Positions 9,874 to 17,072 of a stretch of 64,000 nt of DNA are shown here, one piece after another. The position numbers and the translations under genes were made by a program. The notes under the pieces were generated by a model. It saw only the letters and a list, made by a program, of their open reading frames with translations, was not told the DNA's origin and did not search any database. Origin of the DNA: Mongoliitalea lutea (GTDB lineage: Bacteria; Bacteroidota; Bacteroidia; Cytophagales; Cyclobacteriaceae); NCBI RefSeq assembly GCF_014652135.1, contig NZ_BMYF01000007.1, forward strand, positions 1-64,000. The letters are read 5' to 3'. Every line of letters starts with the position of its first letter. Within the stretch, counting starts at the first letter, position 1.

Positions 9874-10757
9874 AGTTTAACTTTTTGTTTTTTGTTGAAA
9901 GGATAGCTGACCTGTTGCCAGAAGGTTTTGGGATATTCTTCCATACCATCAAAACCTAAAGGTTCATCTCTTCCTTCGTGAGGAATATAGTTTGTGCCAA
10001 ATATGTAATCCCAAACACTTAGTGTAATACCATAATTGACTCCGTATTTTCTATCTTTTGGCAACTCCTTGACATGATGCCACAAATGCATAATAGGATT
10101 ATTCAAAATATACTTTAATGGACCGTAAGTAATTCTCAGATTTGCATGATTCAAATGCCCAATAGCGGTTGTGAATATATGCACGATAAAGAAATCAGTT
10201 AGACCGAACCCAATCATTGCCAAGGGGATATATTGAGCAGTCTTGTATAAAATGGTCTCCATCCAGTGGAATCTCAAATGTGCAGCAAAGCCCATTTCTT
10301 CCACGGAGTGGTGTAGTTTATGAAACTCCCATAAAGCAGGAACTCGATGAAGTAAGCGATGCACATTCCACTGTATAAAATCAGCAAGAATAAATAAAAG
10401 CAAAAACTGCCCCCATCTTGGCCAAGTATCAATATGAAGTGCAACAATATTTGTTATTCCAAATATCCCTAAGAAATCATTGAATGCCTCCACTGCTACA
10501 TTGGATATTGCGTTGTATGCAATCAATGAAAAAAGGAAATAATTGAAGAACATGTAAAACCCATCCAGCCAAAAATCCTTTCGGAAAATTGCCTGCTGCT
10601 TTCTCCACGGAAACACGATTTCAAGCAACCAAACGACTACCGATAGCCCCAATAACCACCAGAAATAATTTTCCCAAGAAGGATAAAACATCTCATTTAT
10701 CAGGTAATTAAAGTACCCGTAGTAAGAGTCTGCGATGATTTGAATGTATTTCGACAC
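9870..10757 (-). CDS. Sterol desaturase / fatty acid hydroxylase superfamily membrane protein
   Basis: A 295-residue integral membrane di-iron oxygenase. The histidine clusters are all present: HRLLH, HKLHHS, HLRFHW, HLNHAN and HLWHHVKE. In this superfamily they bind two irons that hydroxylate or desaturate lipid chains or sterols. About four to five hydrophobic segments are visible (residues 30-48, 75-95, 115-130, 175-195). The substrate is probably a membrane lipid or carotenoid-like molecule and cannot be read from sequence. It is the first gene of a two-gene operon with the overlapping 84-residue membrane protein. The upstream 380 bases are repeat-rich and hold no clear promoter. Confidence 0.88.
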   Translation of the reverse strand: MSKYIQIIADSYYGYFNYLINEMFYPSWENYFWWLLGLSVVVWLLEIVFPWRKQQAIFRKDFWLDGFYMFFNYFLFSLIAYNAISNVAVEAFNDFLGIFGITNIVALHIDTWPRWGQFLLLFILADFIQWNVHRLLHRVPALWEFHKLHHSVEEMGFAAHLRFHWMETILYKTAQYIPLAMIGFGLTDFFIVHIFTTAIGHLNHANLRITYGPLKYILNNPIMHLWHHVKELPKDRKYGVNYGITLSVWDYIFGTNYIPHEGRDEPLGFDGMEEYPKTFWQQVSYPFNKKQKVKL

Positions 10758-10780
10758 GGTATTAGTGATTAAGTGATTTG

Positions 10781-10976
10781 TGAACAGTTAGCAGTGGGTA
10801 GTGAACAGTTGAACAGTTAGCATTGACAGTGGGTAGAGCCACGATAGCTGAAGCGGAGCCGAAACCAATAGTGAACAATAAACTCATTGAGACTAAATAT
10901 CCCTAAATCTGAAATCTACCCTCTAAAATCTTAAATTATCAAGAGTGAACAATTAGCAGTTAGCAGTGAACAGTGC
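10781..10976. repeat. Degenerate TGAACAGTTAGCAGT-type repeat cluster
   Basis: Between the desaturase and the metallo-beta-lactamase gene, the words GTGAACAGTT, GAACAGTTAGCA and TTAGCAGTGAACAGTG recur at 10781-10839 and 10945-10976, in the same orientation. No ORF of credible composition crosses them. It is non-coding repeat debris of unknown origin. No clear promoter for the desaturase could be placed here. Confidence 0.75.
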
Positions 10977-11014
10977 ACGATGCGTAACCAGATAATCGAA
11001 AGTCCCACACACGC

Positions 11015-11079
11015 CCTTGTTCTTGATTCTTGTTTCTGGCTTCTCGTTTCTCGTCTCTCGTTTCTTGCGTCTCGCTTCT
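11015..11079. repeat. Pyrimidine-rich TCTCG / TTCTTG repeat tract
   Basis: A plus-strand pyrimidine tract about 65 bases long is built from degenerate units such as TTCTCGTTTCTCG, TCTCTCG and TTCTTG. A second copy of the same type lies at 29954-29989. No ORF of credible composition crosses it; a 60-codon minus frame through it is repeat-derived. Confidence 0.75.
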
Positions 11080-11139
11080 AAAGAAAAGGGACAATCCACA
11101 CGACTGCCCCCTTTCGACATTCCCATAAACCACAACTAA

Positions 11140-12576
11140 TTATTTTTGGTTATATTCTTTAATATAGGCACCCATATCAATAACCTTGTTATCTTTTAAT
11201 GCATTTTGAATAATGCTGGATCCAGCTGCTGAGCGATATCCGGTACCACAATGCACTACCACAGGTTTATCCGTTGGAATCTCCGAAATCCGCTGCATCA
11301 ATTCCGGTAATGGAATATTGATCGCATTAGCAAACACCTGATGCTGAGCAACCTCTCCTTCATTTCTAATATCTATGATGGTAAACAAGTCAGGATTTGC
11401 ATCAAAAGCATCTTTATTAAAGAAACTCATGGAATTACCATTCGATTCGGTATAAATGCCTGCACCAGCAATCAATAACTCATAACCTATTTTGGCTGCT
11501 TTTGAAATCAGTTCATCCAATGACTCCTGAGTTTCTGCTATTAAGTAATATCGTTCTTGAGGTGAAACCAAACTTCCTAACCAAGTCTCAAACTTGGCCC
11601 CTTTCATAATATTAATAGCCTCAGGTAAGTGTGATTGCTTAAAAATATCCTGATTTCGACCATCGATAATGGTTGTCCCTTCTTGTATATCATTCAAATC
11701 AGCCAACACCGGAACTGATTCTTTGGAATCAAGGTATGCGGGTGCACCTATTTTATTCAGATCTACATTATATGGGAAATATTGAGGAATAAATGGCTGA
11801 TCTTGCAATAACAATTCCATAAAAGCTTCCTCACTCATCTCCTGCAAAGCATAATTGGTCAATTTTTCCTGACCAATCGTACTACTTTTGGCATCTGAAA
11901 TAGCTTTTCCACACAAAGAACCGGCTCCATGCGCAGGATAAACAACCACGTCTTCATCCAATTTCATCAACTTCTTACGAGTACTGTAATACATCATCCG
12001 AGCTAACTCTTTGCGCTGCATCATAATAGCACCAGCAGACTCCCTTAAGTCAGGCCTTCCAACATCTCCTATAAATAAAGTATCCCCCGTAAACACGGCC
12101 ATATCTTTTCCATCTTCACTCAACACAACACTGATTCCATCTGGTGAATGCCCTGGTGTAAACATAGCTCTCAGGGTTACTCCATTACCCAAATCGATGA
12201 TATCACCCTCATCAAAAGTTTGATGAGGATAGTTGGCTTCTGCTAACTTACTAATGTAAATGGTTGCTCCTTTTTCATGGTGAATCTGTAGATGGGAGCT
12301 TACAAAGTCAGCGTGTGGATGTGTTTCAACAACACCAACAATGGATGCTCCGTGCTTCTCTGCAAAATCATAATAGGGTTGAGGGTTTCTTCCAGGATCC
12401 ACCAAAATTACTTGATTACCAACAAGTATAGCATAGCTAAAATGTGCCAAGCCATCATCTTCAAATTGGTGAATAATGGTTTTCTGTGGCTGAGCAGGTT
12501 GAATCAGTGGTGTAAATTGGGCCTTTGCAAAACCGAAACTCAGAAGAAAACTTACTATAACTAATATGTATTTCAT
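11140..12576 (-). CDS. Exported metallo-beta-lactamase-fold hydrolase with two rhodanese domains
   Basis: A 478-residue protein with a signal peptide (MKYILVIVSFLLSFGFAKAQ). I chose the ATG at 12576 because the longer frame from 12603 would overlap the likely -7 box (12601-12608). The N-terminal domain is a metallo-beta-lactamase fold with THPHADFVSSH, GHSPDG, TGDTLF and PAHGAGS, like persulfide dioxygenases (ETHE1/Blh type). Two rhodanese domains follow. The first (about residues 290-385) lacks a cysteine at the active loop (LIAETQES). The second has the active loop VVHCGTGYRSA. The family oxidises or transfers sulfane sulfur, and here it acts outside the cytoplasm. It is divergent from the methyltransferase gene. 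Confidence 0.88.
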   Translation of the reverse strand: MKYILVIVSFLLSFGFAKAQFTPLIQPAQPQKTIIHQFEDDGLAHFSYAILVGNQVILVDPGRNPQPYYDFAEKHGASIVGVVETHPHADFVSSHLQIHHEKGATIYISKLAEANYPHQTFDEGDIIDLGNGVTLRAMFTPGHSPDGISVVLSEDGKDMAVFTGDTLFIGDVGRPDLRESAGAIMMQRKELARMMYYSTRKKLMKLDEDVVVYPAHGAGSLCGKAISDAKSSTIGQEKLTNYALQEMSEEAFMELLLQDQPFIPQYFPYNVDLNKIGAPAYLDSKESVPVLADLNDIQEGTTIIDGRNQDIFKQSHLPEAINIMKGAKFETWLGSLVSPQERYYLIAETQESLDELISKAAKIGYELLIAGAGIYTESNGNSMSFFNKDAFDANPDLFTIIDIRNEGEVAQHQVFANAINIPLPELMQRISEIPTDKPVVVHCGTGYRSAAGSSIIQNALKDNKVIDMGAYIKEYNQK

Positions 12577-12600
12577 AAGGTGTGGTTTAATTCGAATAAT

Positions 12601-12608
12601 CAAAATTA
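12601..12608 (-). promoter_or_regulatory. Putative -7 box (TAATTTTG) of the MBL/rhodanese gene
   Basis: TAATTTTG on the minus strand matches TAnnTTTG and lies 25 bases upstream of the ATG at 12576. It overlaps the alternative start at 12603, which argues for the shorter protein. No TTG occurs at the usual -33 distance. Confidence 0.45.
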
Positions 12609-12667
12609 GGAAATCAGAGAGGCATTAATTGTGACTCAAGTTACATCTCAAGACAAGGAATATTGAA

Positions 12668-12675
12668 TACTTTTG
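12668..12675 (+). promoter_or_regulatory. Putative -7 box (TACTTTTG) of the methyltransferase gene
   Basis: TACTTTTG matches the TAnnTTTG consensus 34 bases upstream of the methyltransferase ATG. Together with the minus-strand box at 12601-12608 it makes this a divergent promoter region. The -33 TTG is not evident. Confidence 0.4.
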
Positions 12676-12709
12676 AAGACAACAATGAAATACTACTAAC
12701 GAAAAACTT

Positions 12710-13312
12710 ATGAACCCGGACTTTTGGAATGAAAAATTCTTAGCTGCAACCAATCTTTATGGCGTGGAGCCAAACACATATTTTAAAGATAAAATTGATC
12801 AGTTAAGCCCGGGGAAATTACTTTTACCTGGAGAAGGGGAAGGCAGAAATGCACTGTACGCTGCATCTTGTGGATGGAGTATTGAAGCTATTGACCAAAG
12901 TGAAGTTGCCAAAAATACTGCTCTATCACATGCAAAAAAGTTTGGATTGTCTTTCAATTACCATGTTTGCGATATTCAAAAGTTTATTCCAGAAATTGCC
13001 TGCTATGATGCATTAGGGTTAATTTATTTTCACCTGCCTAAAGACATTATCGAAACTGTTTACACAAAATTGGCAAAATCACTCAAAACAGGAGGAAAAT
13101 TGATTGTTGAGGGCTTTGGAAAAAATCAGCTTCAATACACCTCTGGAGGACCCAAAAACATCGACATGCTGTATGAACTGAAGAATTTAAAATCCATGCT
13201 TCCAAACTTTTATTGGGAAGAGGAGTTTGACGGGATCATTGAATTAAATGAGGGAACTGGACATGTAGGGAAAGCACATGTTATTAGATTACTGGGAATA
13301 AAAATCAGTTAA
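12710..13312 (+). CDS. SAM-dependent class I methyltransferase (TehB/thiopurine-methyltransferase-like)
   Basis: A 200-residue soluble methyltransferase. Motif I is LLLPGEGEGRNALYAA (about residues 38-53), followed by the acidic strand end VEAIDQS-like segment (IEAIDQS) that binds the ribose of SAM, and LGLIYFHLP as motif IV. The N-terminal FWNEKF and YGVEPN segments are typical of the TehB/TPMT-like group that methylates metalloids or thiols. The substrate is not determined. It stands alone with its own -7 box, and a hairpin centred on its stop codon probably ends the transcript. Confidence 0.85.
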   Translation: MNPDFWNEKFLAATNLYGVEPNTYFKDKIDQLSPGKLLLPGEGEGRNALYAASCGWSIEAIDQSEVAKNTALSHAKKFGLSFNYHVCDIQKFIPEIACYDALGLIYFHLPKDIIETVYTKLAKSLKTGGKLIVEGFGKNQLQYTSGGPKNIDMLYELKNLKSMLPNFYWEEEFDGIIELNEGTGHVGKAHVIRLLGIKIS

Positions 13313-13324
13313 ACTGATTTTTAT
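13298..13324 (+). terminator. Palindrome centred on the methyltransferase stop codon
   Basis: A perfect 12-base inverted repeat (arms 13298-13309 and 13313-13324) has the TAA stop codon as its 3-base loop. The 3' arm contains a run of five T. It fits a compact, weak intrinsic terminator, and the symmetric AT sequence might act in both directions. Confidence 0.6.
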
Positions 13325-13379
13325 CAGCTTAAAAAATGCATTTATGCTGTATATTTAAGCATCAATAAATCCCAAAATT

Positions 13380-14183
13380 ATGAAAATCCTTGTCCCGACC
13401 GATTTTTCCGAAAATGCCTCCAATGCGCTGACATTTGCAAAGAACATTGCTAGAAAACAAGGTTCTTCCATTACCTTGTTCTATGCATTTTATGCTGTGT
13501 ATGATTTTGCTGCTCAAGCCACTGAAATCATCGCACAAATTGAGGATGATGCTAAAAAAGCCATGAAAAAACTGGTAAAAGAGGGCATAGAAGAAGGATT
13601 GACGATTGACTACAAAATCCAACATGGCTCCATAGCTACGGCTGTGACATCCTATGCCTACCAAAACGACTATGATCTTATTATCATGGGAACCCAAGGA
13701 GCCAGTGGAATTAAAAAAACTTTAATGGGCTCCAATACTGGTCATGTAATCAAAGAAAGTATGGTACCTGTTATAGCTGTTCCTGCATCTGCATCCTTAC
13801 CAAAAGAAAATAAGGTTGCCGTGGCACTTGAACTCAAAAAAGAATCGAAAGAAAACTTTCAAAAGCTATTCCGTCTAACAGAAGCCCTAAGTTTACCATA
13901 CGATTTTTTCCATGTGGGCGAAAAACTAAGCTTCGACCAAGAGATTGAATTCAAAGGACTGGAGTCTTACTTAAAAAGCAATCATCCAAATAAATCTTTT
14001 GAATTTACAACTATTAAGGCTTCAACCATTCAAAGTGGCATACAAAATTATCTAGAAAATAATGGAAACTCACTCTTGGTCATGTTTTCAAAACAAAAAT
14101 CCTTTTTCGAATACCTTTTCAATAAAAGCGACACACTTGAAATGGCTTATCACACCCATACCCCTTTATTAATAATCAAATAA
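13380..14183 (+). CDS. Universal stress protein with two Usp domains
   Basis: A 267-residue cytoplasmic protein. The first Usp domain (residues 1-140) begins MKILVPTDFSENASNAL and carries the nucleotide-binding signature GTQGASGIKKTLMGSNTGHV, the G-x2-G-x9-G(S/T) pattern of ATP-binding Usp proteins. The second domain (about 145-267) is diverged and has lost this signature, ending FEYLFNKSDTLEMAYHTHTPLLIIK. Such tandem Usp proteins are common in Bacteroidota and bind ATP or AMP under stress. It stands alone between the methyltransferase and the subtilase. Confidence 0.93.
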   Translation: MKILVPTDFSENASNALTFAKNIARKQGSSITLFYAFYAVYDFAAQATEIIAQIEDDAKKAMKKLVKEGIEEGLTIDYKIQHGSIATAVTSYAYQNDYDLIIMGTQGASGIKKTLMGSNTGHVIKESMVPVIAVPASASLPKENKVAVALELKKESKENFQKLFRLTEALSLPYDFFHVGEKLSFDQEIEFKGLESYLKSNHPNKSFEFTTIKASTIQSGIQNYLENNGNSLLVMFSKQKSFFEYLFNKSDTLEMAYHTHTPLLIIK

Positions 14184-14305
14184 TTAATATAATAAAAACA
14201 TATTTGAGCTCCTTCGGATATTTGTTGTTTTCATGTCTAAAGACAAAGTTTATTCATCAAATTTCTAAAAATTTAACCAACTTGTGGTTTCGAAAATATT
14301 AACAC

Positions 14306-15919
14306 ATGATTAAGCGTAACAATAGCCTTCGGGCACAACTCAAAAATGGATTGGCCCTGCTGATTCTTGTAGGTTTTTTAGCATCCTGCGGTGGTTCTAA
14401 AAGTATCTTTGACAAAAACCCAGAAGCCATACAATCATGGGCACACCTAGACCCAAAAAAAGATAAAGTCCCCGGAATGTCTGTGGATAAAGCTTACAAA
14501 AAAATCATCAAAAATCAATCTGTAAATCAAGTTGTTGTTGCGGTGATTGATTCGGGAATTGACTTGGGGCATGAGGATTTATCCACCGTTCTTTGGACAA
14601 ATACCAAAGAGATAGCAGAAGATTTGCAAGACAATGATGGAAATGGGTACATCGATGACATTCATGGGTACAACTTTTTGGGTGAATCCTATAATGAACA
14701 ATTAGAGGCAACCCGTATCGTTAACTTGGGGATTGGAGATGCTTCTCTACAAGAAAAGGCCCGTGCACGCTTTGAAAAAGATTTGACCAAAGCAGCCTCA
14801 TCTGCGGAAGAAATGCTAATGATGAGTCAAATTTTCCAAATAACGGATCAACTCATCAGGAACAAACTAGGAAAAAACTCCTACACAGTTAGTGACTTAG
14901 AAAACTTCCCTACAGATGCGGAAGTCACGCCCATGCACATCGAGCTGATGCAAGAGATTCTAACAGAAGAAGGATCTATTCAGGTGGTCTTTGATCAAAT
15001 CGATGAGGCCATCAAATATTACAAGGACCAATTGGACTACAATCTGAAGTTGGACTTTGACGGAAGAGCCTTGGTAGGCGATGATCCTTATGACATCACT
15101 GATACCAAGTACGGCAATGGTGACCCTATGCATCGGGTAAAAGACGAAAGTCATGGAACCCATGTGGCAGGTATCATTGCGGCAGACAGAAACAATAACC
15201 AGGGTATCAAAGGAGTTGCCAATAACGCCCAAATCATGGCTATCCGAGCAGTACCTAATGGAGATGAATACGATAAAGACATTGCATTAGCCATTCGTTA
15301 TGCAGCTGATAATGGCGCTAAGGTAATTAATATGAGTTTTGGAAAGCCTTTCTCTCCCAATGCAGAGTGGGTTTATGAGGCTATTAAGTACGCCGCAGAA
15401 AAAGATGTACTCTTGGTACATGCTGCTGGAAATGACGGGATGGACTTGGATGACCCTGAAAATCCTAATTTCCCGAACGATCACAAATTATTGAATGAGC
15501 CAGAATTCGCTCCTAATGTAATTACGGTAGGCGCCTTAGCTCCTTCGTGGGGTAAAAATATGATTGCTTCATTCAGCAATTATGGCCGATTGAATGTGGA
15601 TGTATTTGCACCTGGAGCAAGAATCTACTCTACAATGCCTGAAAATGAATATGAGTTTCAGAGTGGGACCTCCATGGCTGCACCCGCTGTAGCTGGTATT
15701 GCGGCCAAAATCAGGGGGCTCTACCCAGAACTGACAGCTGTTCAAGTCAAGCAAATCATCATGCAATCTGGTATTAGTCCCAAGTTCGAAGTTTTTGTTA
15801 ATGGAGATAACCCTCAAAAAGTAATGCTCAATCAAGTTTCCCGTTCAGGCAAAATCGCCAACTTATATGAGGCATTGAAATTGGCTAAAGCTGTAAATAG
15901 TGGAAAAGCTGCACTATGA
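14306..15919 (+). CDS. S8 family subtilisin-like serine peptidase, lipoprotein
   Basis: A 537-residue protease. A lipoprotein signal (LLILVGFLASCGG, lipidated Cys28) predicts anchoring to the outer or inner membrane. The catalytic triad is complete: Asp82 in VAVIDSGIDLGHEDL, His283 in HGTHVAGI and Ser455 in SGTSMAAPA. The oxyanion Asn is Asn375 in HAAGNDG. Asp and His are separated by about 200 residues, far more than in subtilisin. The extra segment (about 125-255) is helical and acidic and could be an insertion domain controlling activity or substrate access. It is monocistronic, with a terminator at 16064. It probably degrades proteins outside the cytoplasm. Confidence 0.93.
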   Translation: MIKRNNSLRAQLKNGLALLILVGFLASCGGSKSIFDKNPEAIQSWAHLDPKKDKVPGMSVDKAYKKIIKNQSVNQVVVAVIDSGIDLGHEDLSTVLWTNTKEIAEDLQDNDGNGYIDDIHGYNFLGESYNEQLEATRIVNLGIGDASLQEKARARFEKDLTKAASSAEEMLMMSQIFQITDQLIRNKLGKNSYTVSDLENFPTDAEVTPMHIELMQEILTEEGSIQVVFDQIDEAIKYYKDQLDYNLKLDFDGRALVGDDPYDITDTKYGNGDPMHRVKDESHGTHVAGIIAADRNNNQGIKGVANNAQIMAIRAVPNGDEYDKDIALAIRYAADNGAKVINMSFGKPFSPNAEWVYEAIKYAAEKDVLLVHAAGNDGMDLDDPENPNFPNDHKLLNEPEFAPNVITVGALAPSWGKNMIASFSNYGRLNVDVFAPGARIYSTMPENEYEFQSGTSMAAPAVAGIAAKIRGLYPELTAVQVKQIIMQSGISPKFEVFVNGDNPQKVMLNQVSRSGKIANLYEALKLAKAVNSGKAAL

Positions 15920-16063
15920 CACATAAATATTGATCGCATAATGTAGTGACTTTTCCAAGGTTTTGACAATACCTTGTAAGCCAATCAAGACCTTTCAATA
16001 AACTTTGGAAAAGCTTATCACAGCTATTAAAACTGATCATCTAGATTTTAAAAGCTTATAACA
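15920..16063. other. Untranslated tail of the subtilase gene
   Basis: No ORF is visible. Together with the terminator and the leader of the next gene it makes a 330-base non-coding gap. The 140 bases before the hairpin suggest a long 3' UTR. Nothing else was recognised. Confidence 0.4.
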
Positions 16064-16110
16064 CCCTCAACAAGTAGGCTTGGCTTATTTGGTTGAGGGG
16101 TTGTTTTTTT
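16064..16110 (+). terminator. Rho-independent terminator after the subtilase gene
   Basis: The inverted repeat CCCTCAAC / GTTGAGGG (16064-16071 and 16092-16099), with a 20-base loop, is followed by a T-rich run ending at 16110. It lies 145 bases after the subtilase stop codon and is oriented for the plus strand. Confidence 0.8.
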
Positions 16111-16249
16111 ATTTAATGCTGACAGGTGACTCTGTATTTCCAGAACTTTTTCAATGTGTTTTTTGAACTTTCATGCTAATCAAGTGATTTATCAAGGGTG
16201 ATGGAAAAATCCTTATCCATAAAAACAAATTACTAAACCAACGAATAGA

Positions 16250-16849
16250 ATGAATACCGAACAGTATCTCGCTTACATGAATGCTATTGTCCAAACTAAT
16301 TTGGAAGACCAAGTCGCCCCTTATGCTAAAGCTGAATATTTAGAATACACGCGGTTAAATACCAGCAGGCAATCGCGGTGGATGAAAACTCAGACCGTAT
16401 CAGAAGACTTACAAACTGTCTTAAAAGAAATCAAAAGTCCGCAGCAATGGTTGGTAATCACCGAACCTTGGTGCGGAGATGCAGCTCATGTGAATCCATT
16501 TATCATGTTGGCAGCTAAAGAAAACAGCCTCATCAACCTCACATTTGAATTGAGGGATTCTGCACCTTTTAGCATAGAGAAGTATCTGACGAATGGCTCG
16601 AAATCTATCCCGAAATTGATTATCCGAGATGAGCATGGAAATGATTTGGCTACTTGGGGGCCACGACCTGCAGGTTGCCAAGCGGTTTACAATGAATTGA
16701 AAGAGCGCAATGCAGGTTTTGATGAAGTATTGACGGCTGTTCAAAACTGGTATAACAGCAACAAAGGTCAAGAAATCCAAGAGGAATTGACTAAGCTGCT
16801 AAATGAGGTAATGGTTAGAGTTAAAGCTGTTGAACTGAACTTGGTATAA
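16250..16849 (+). CDS. Thioredoxin-like protein with a monothiol CGDA active site
   Basis: A 199-residue cytoplasmic protein of the thioredoxin-fold family often annotated as thioredoxin family protein in Bacteroidota. The segment WLVITEPWCGDAAH places Cys75 where thioredoxin has its first active-site cysteine, but the second position is Ala (CGDA rather than CxxC). The cis-proline region is KSIPKLIIRDEHGNDLATWGPRP. A monothiol site suggests glutathione, bacillithiol or persulfide chemistry, or a regulatory role, rather than dithiol reduction. This is inference. It has no obvious operon partner. Confidence 0.82.
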   Translation: MNTEQYLAYMNAIVQTNLEDQVAPYAKAEYLEYTRLNTSRQSRWMKTQTVSEDLQTVLKEIKSPQQWLVITEPWCGDAAHVNPFIMLAAKENSLINLTFELRDSAPFSIEKYLTNGSKSIPKLIIRDEHGNDLATWGPRPAGCQAVYNELKERNAGFDEVLTAVQNWYNSNKGQEIQEELTKLLNEVMVRVKAVELNLV

Positions 16850-16948
16850 AATAAATCCTAGTCTAGAATAGTTTCTGATAAACATCGCCTTGCAATTTAA
16901 ATCTAAATCTTATCAAGTTAGTACTCTAAAATTCCTTGTGTCTTTGAG

Positions 16949-16986
16949 CCTTTGTGGCAATTTAAATTTGTTTATAGCCACAAAGG
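16949..16986. repeat. Inverted repeat of the CCTTTGTGGC type
   Basis: Arms CCTTTGTGGC (16949-16958) and GCCACAAAGG (16977-16986) form a perfect 10-base stem with an 18-base loop. They are flanked by related CTTTGAG and GACACAAAG words, making a longer imperfect palindrome. It lies between the convergent thioredoxin-like and dehydrogenase genes. It may terminate transcription from both sides or be a dispersed repeat element. Confidence 0.65.
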
Positions 16987-17072
16987 CACTAGGACACAAA
17001 GCGTTTAGCGCTAAACTAAAGCATTGTTAGTAAAACCATTTTTAAACATTACCTAAAAGAAAGCCAATTTTA

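Noticed and set aside
10953-11135. A 60-codon minus-strand frame between the MBL and desaturase genes
   Set aside because: It is mostly made of repeat-derived arginine-rich words (the TCTCG tract in reverse), with no family resemblance or start context.
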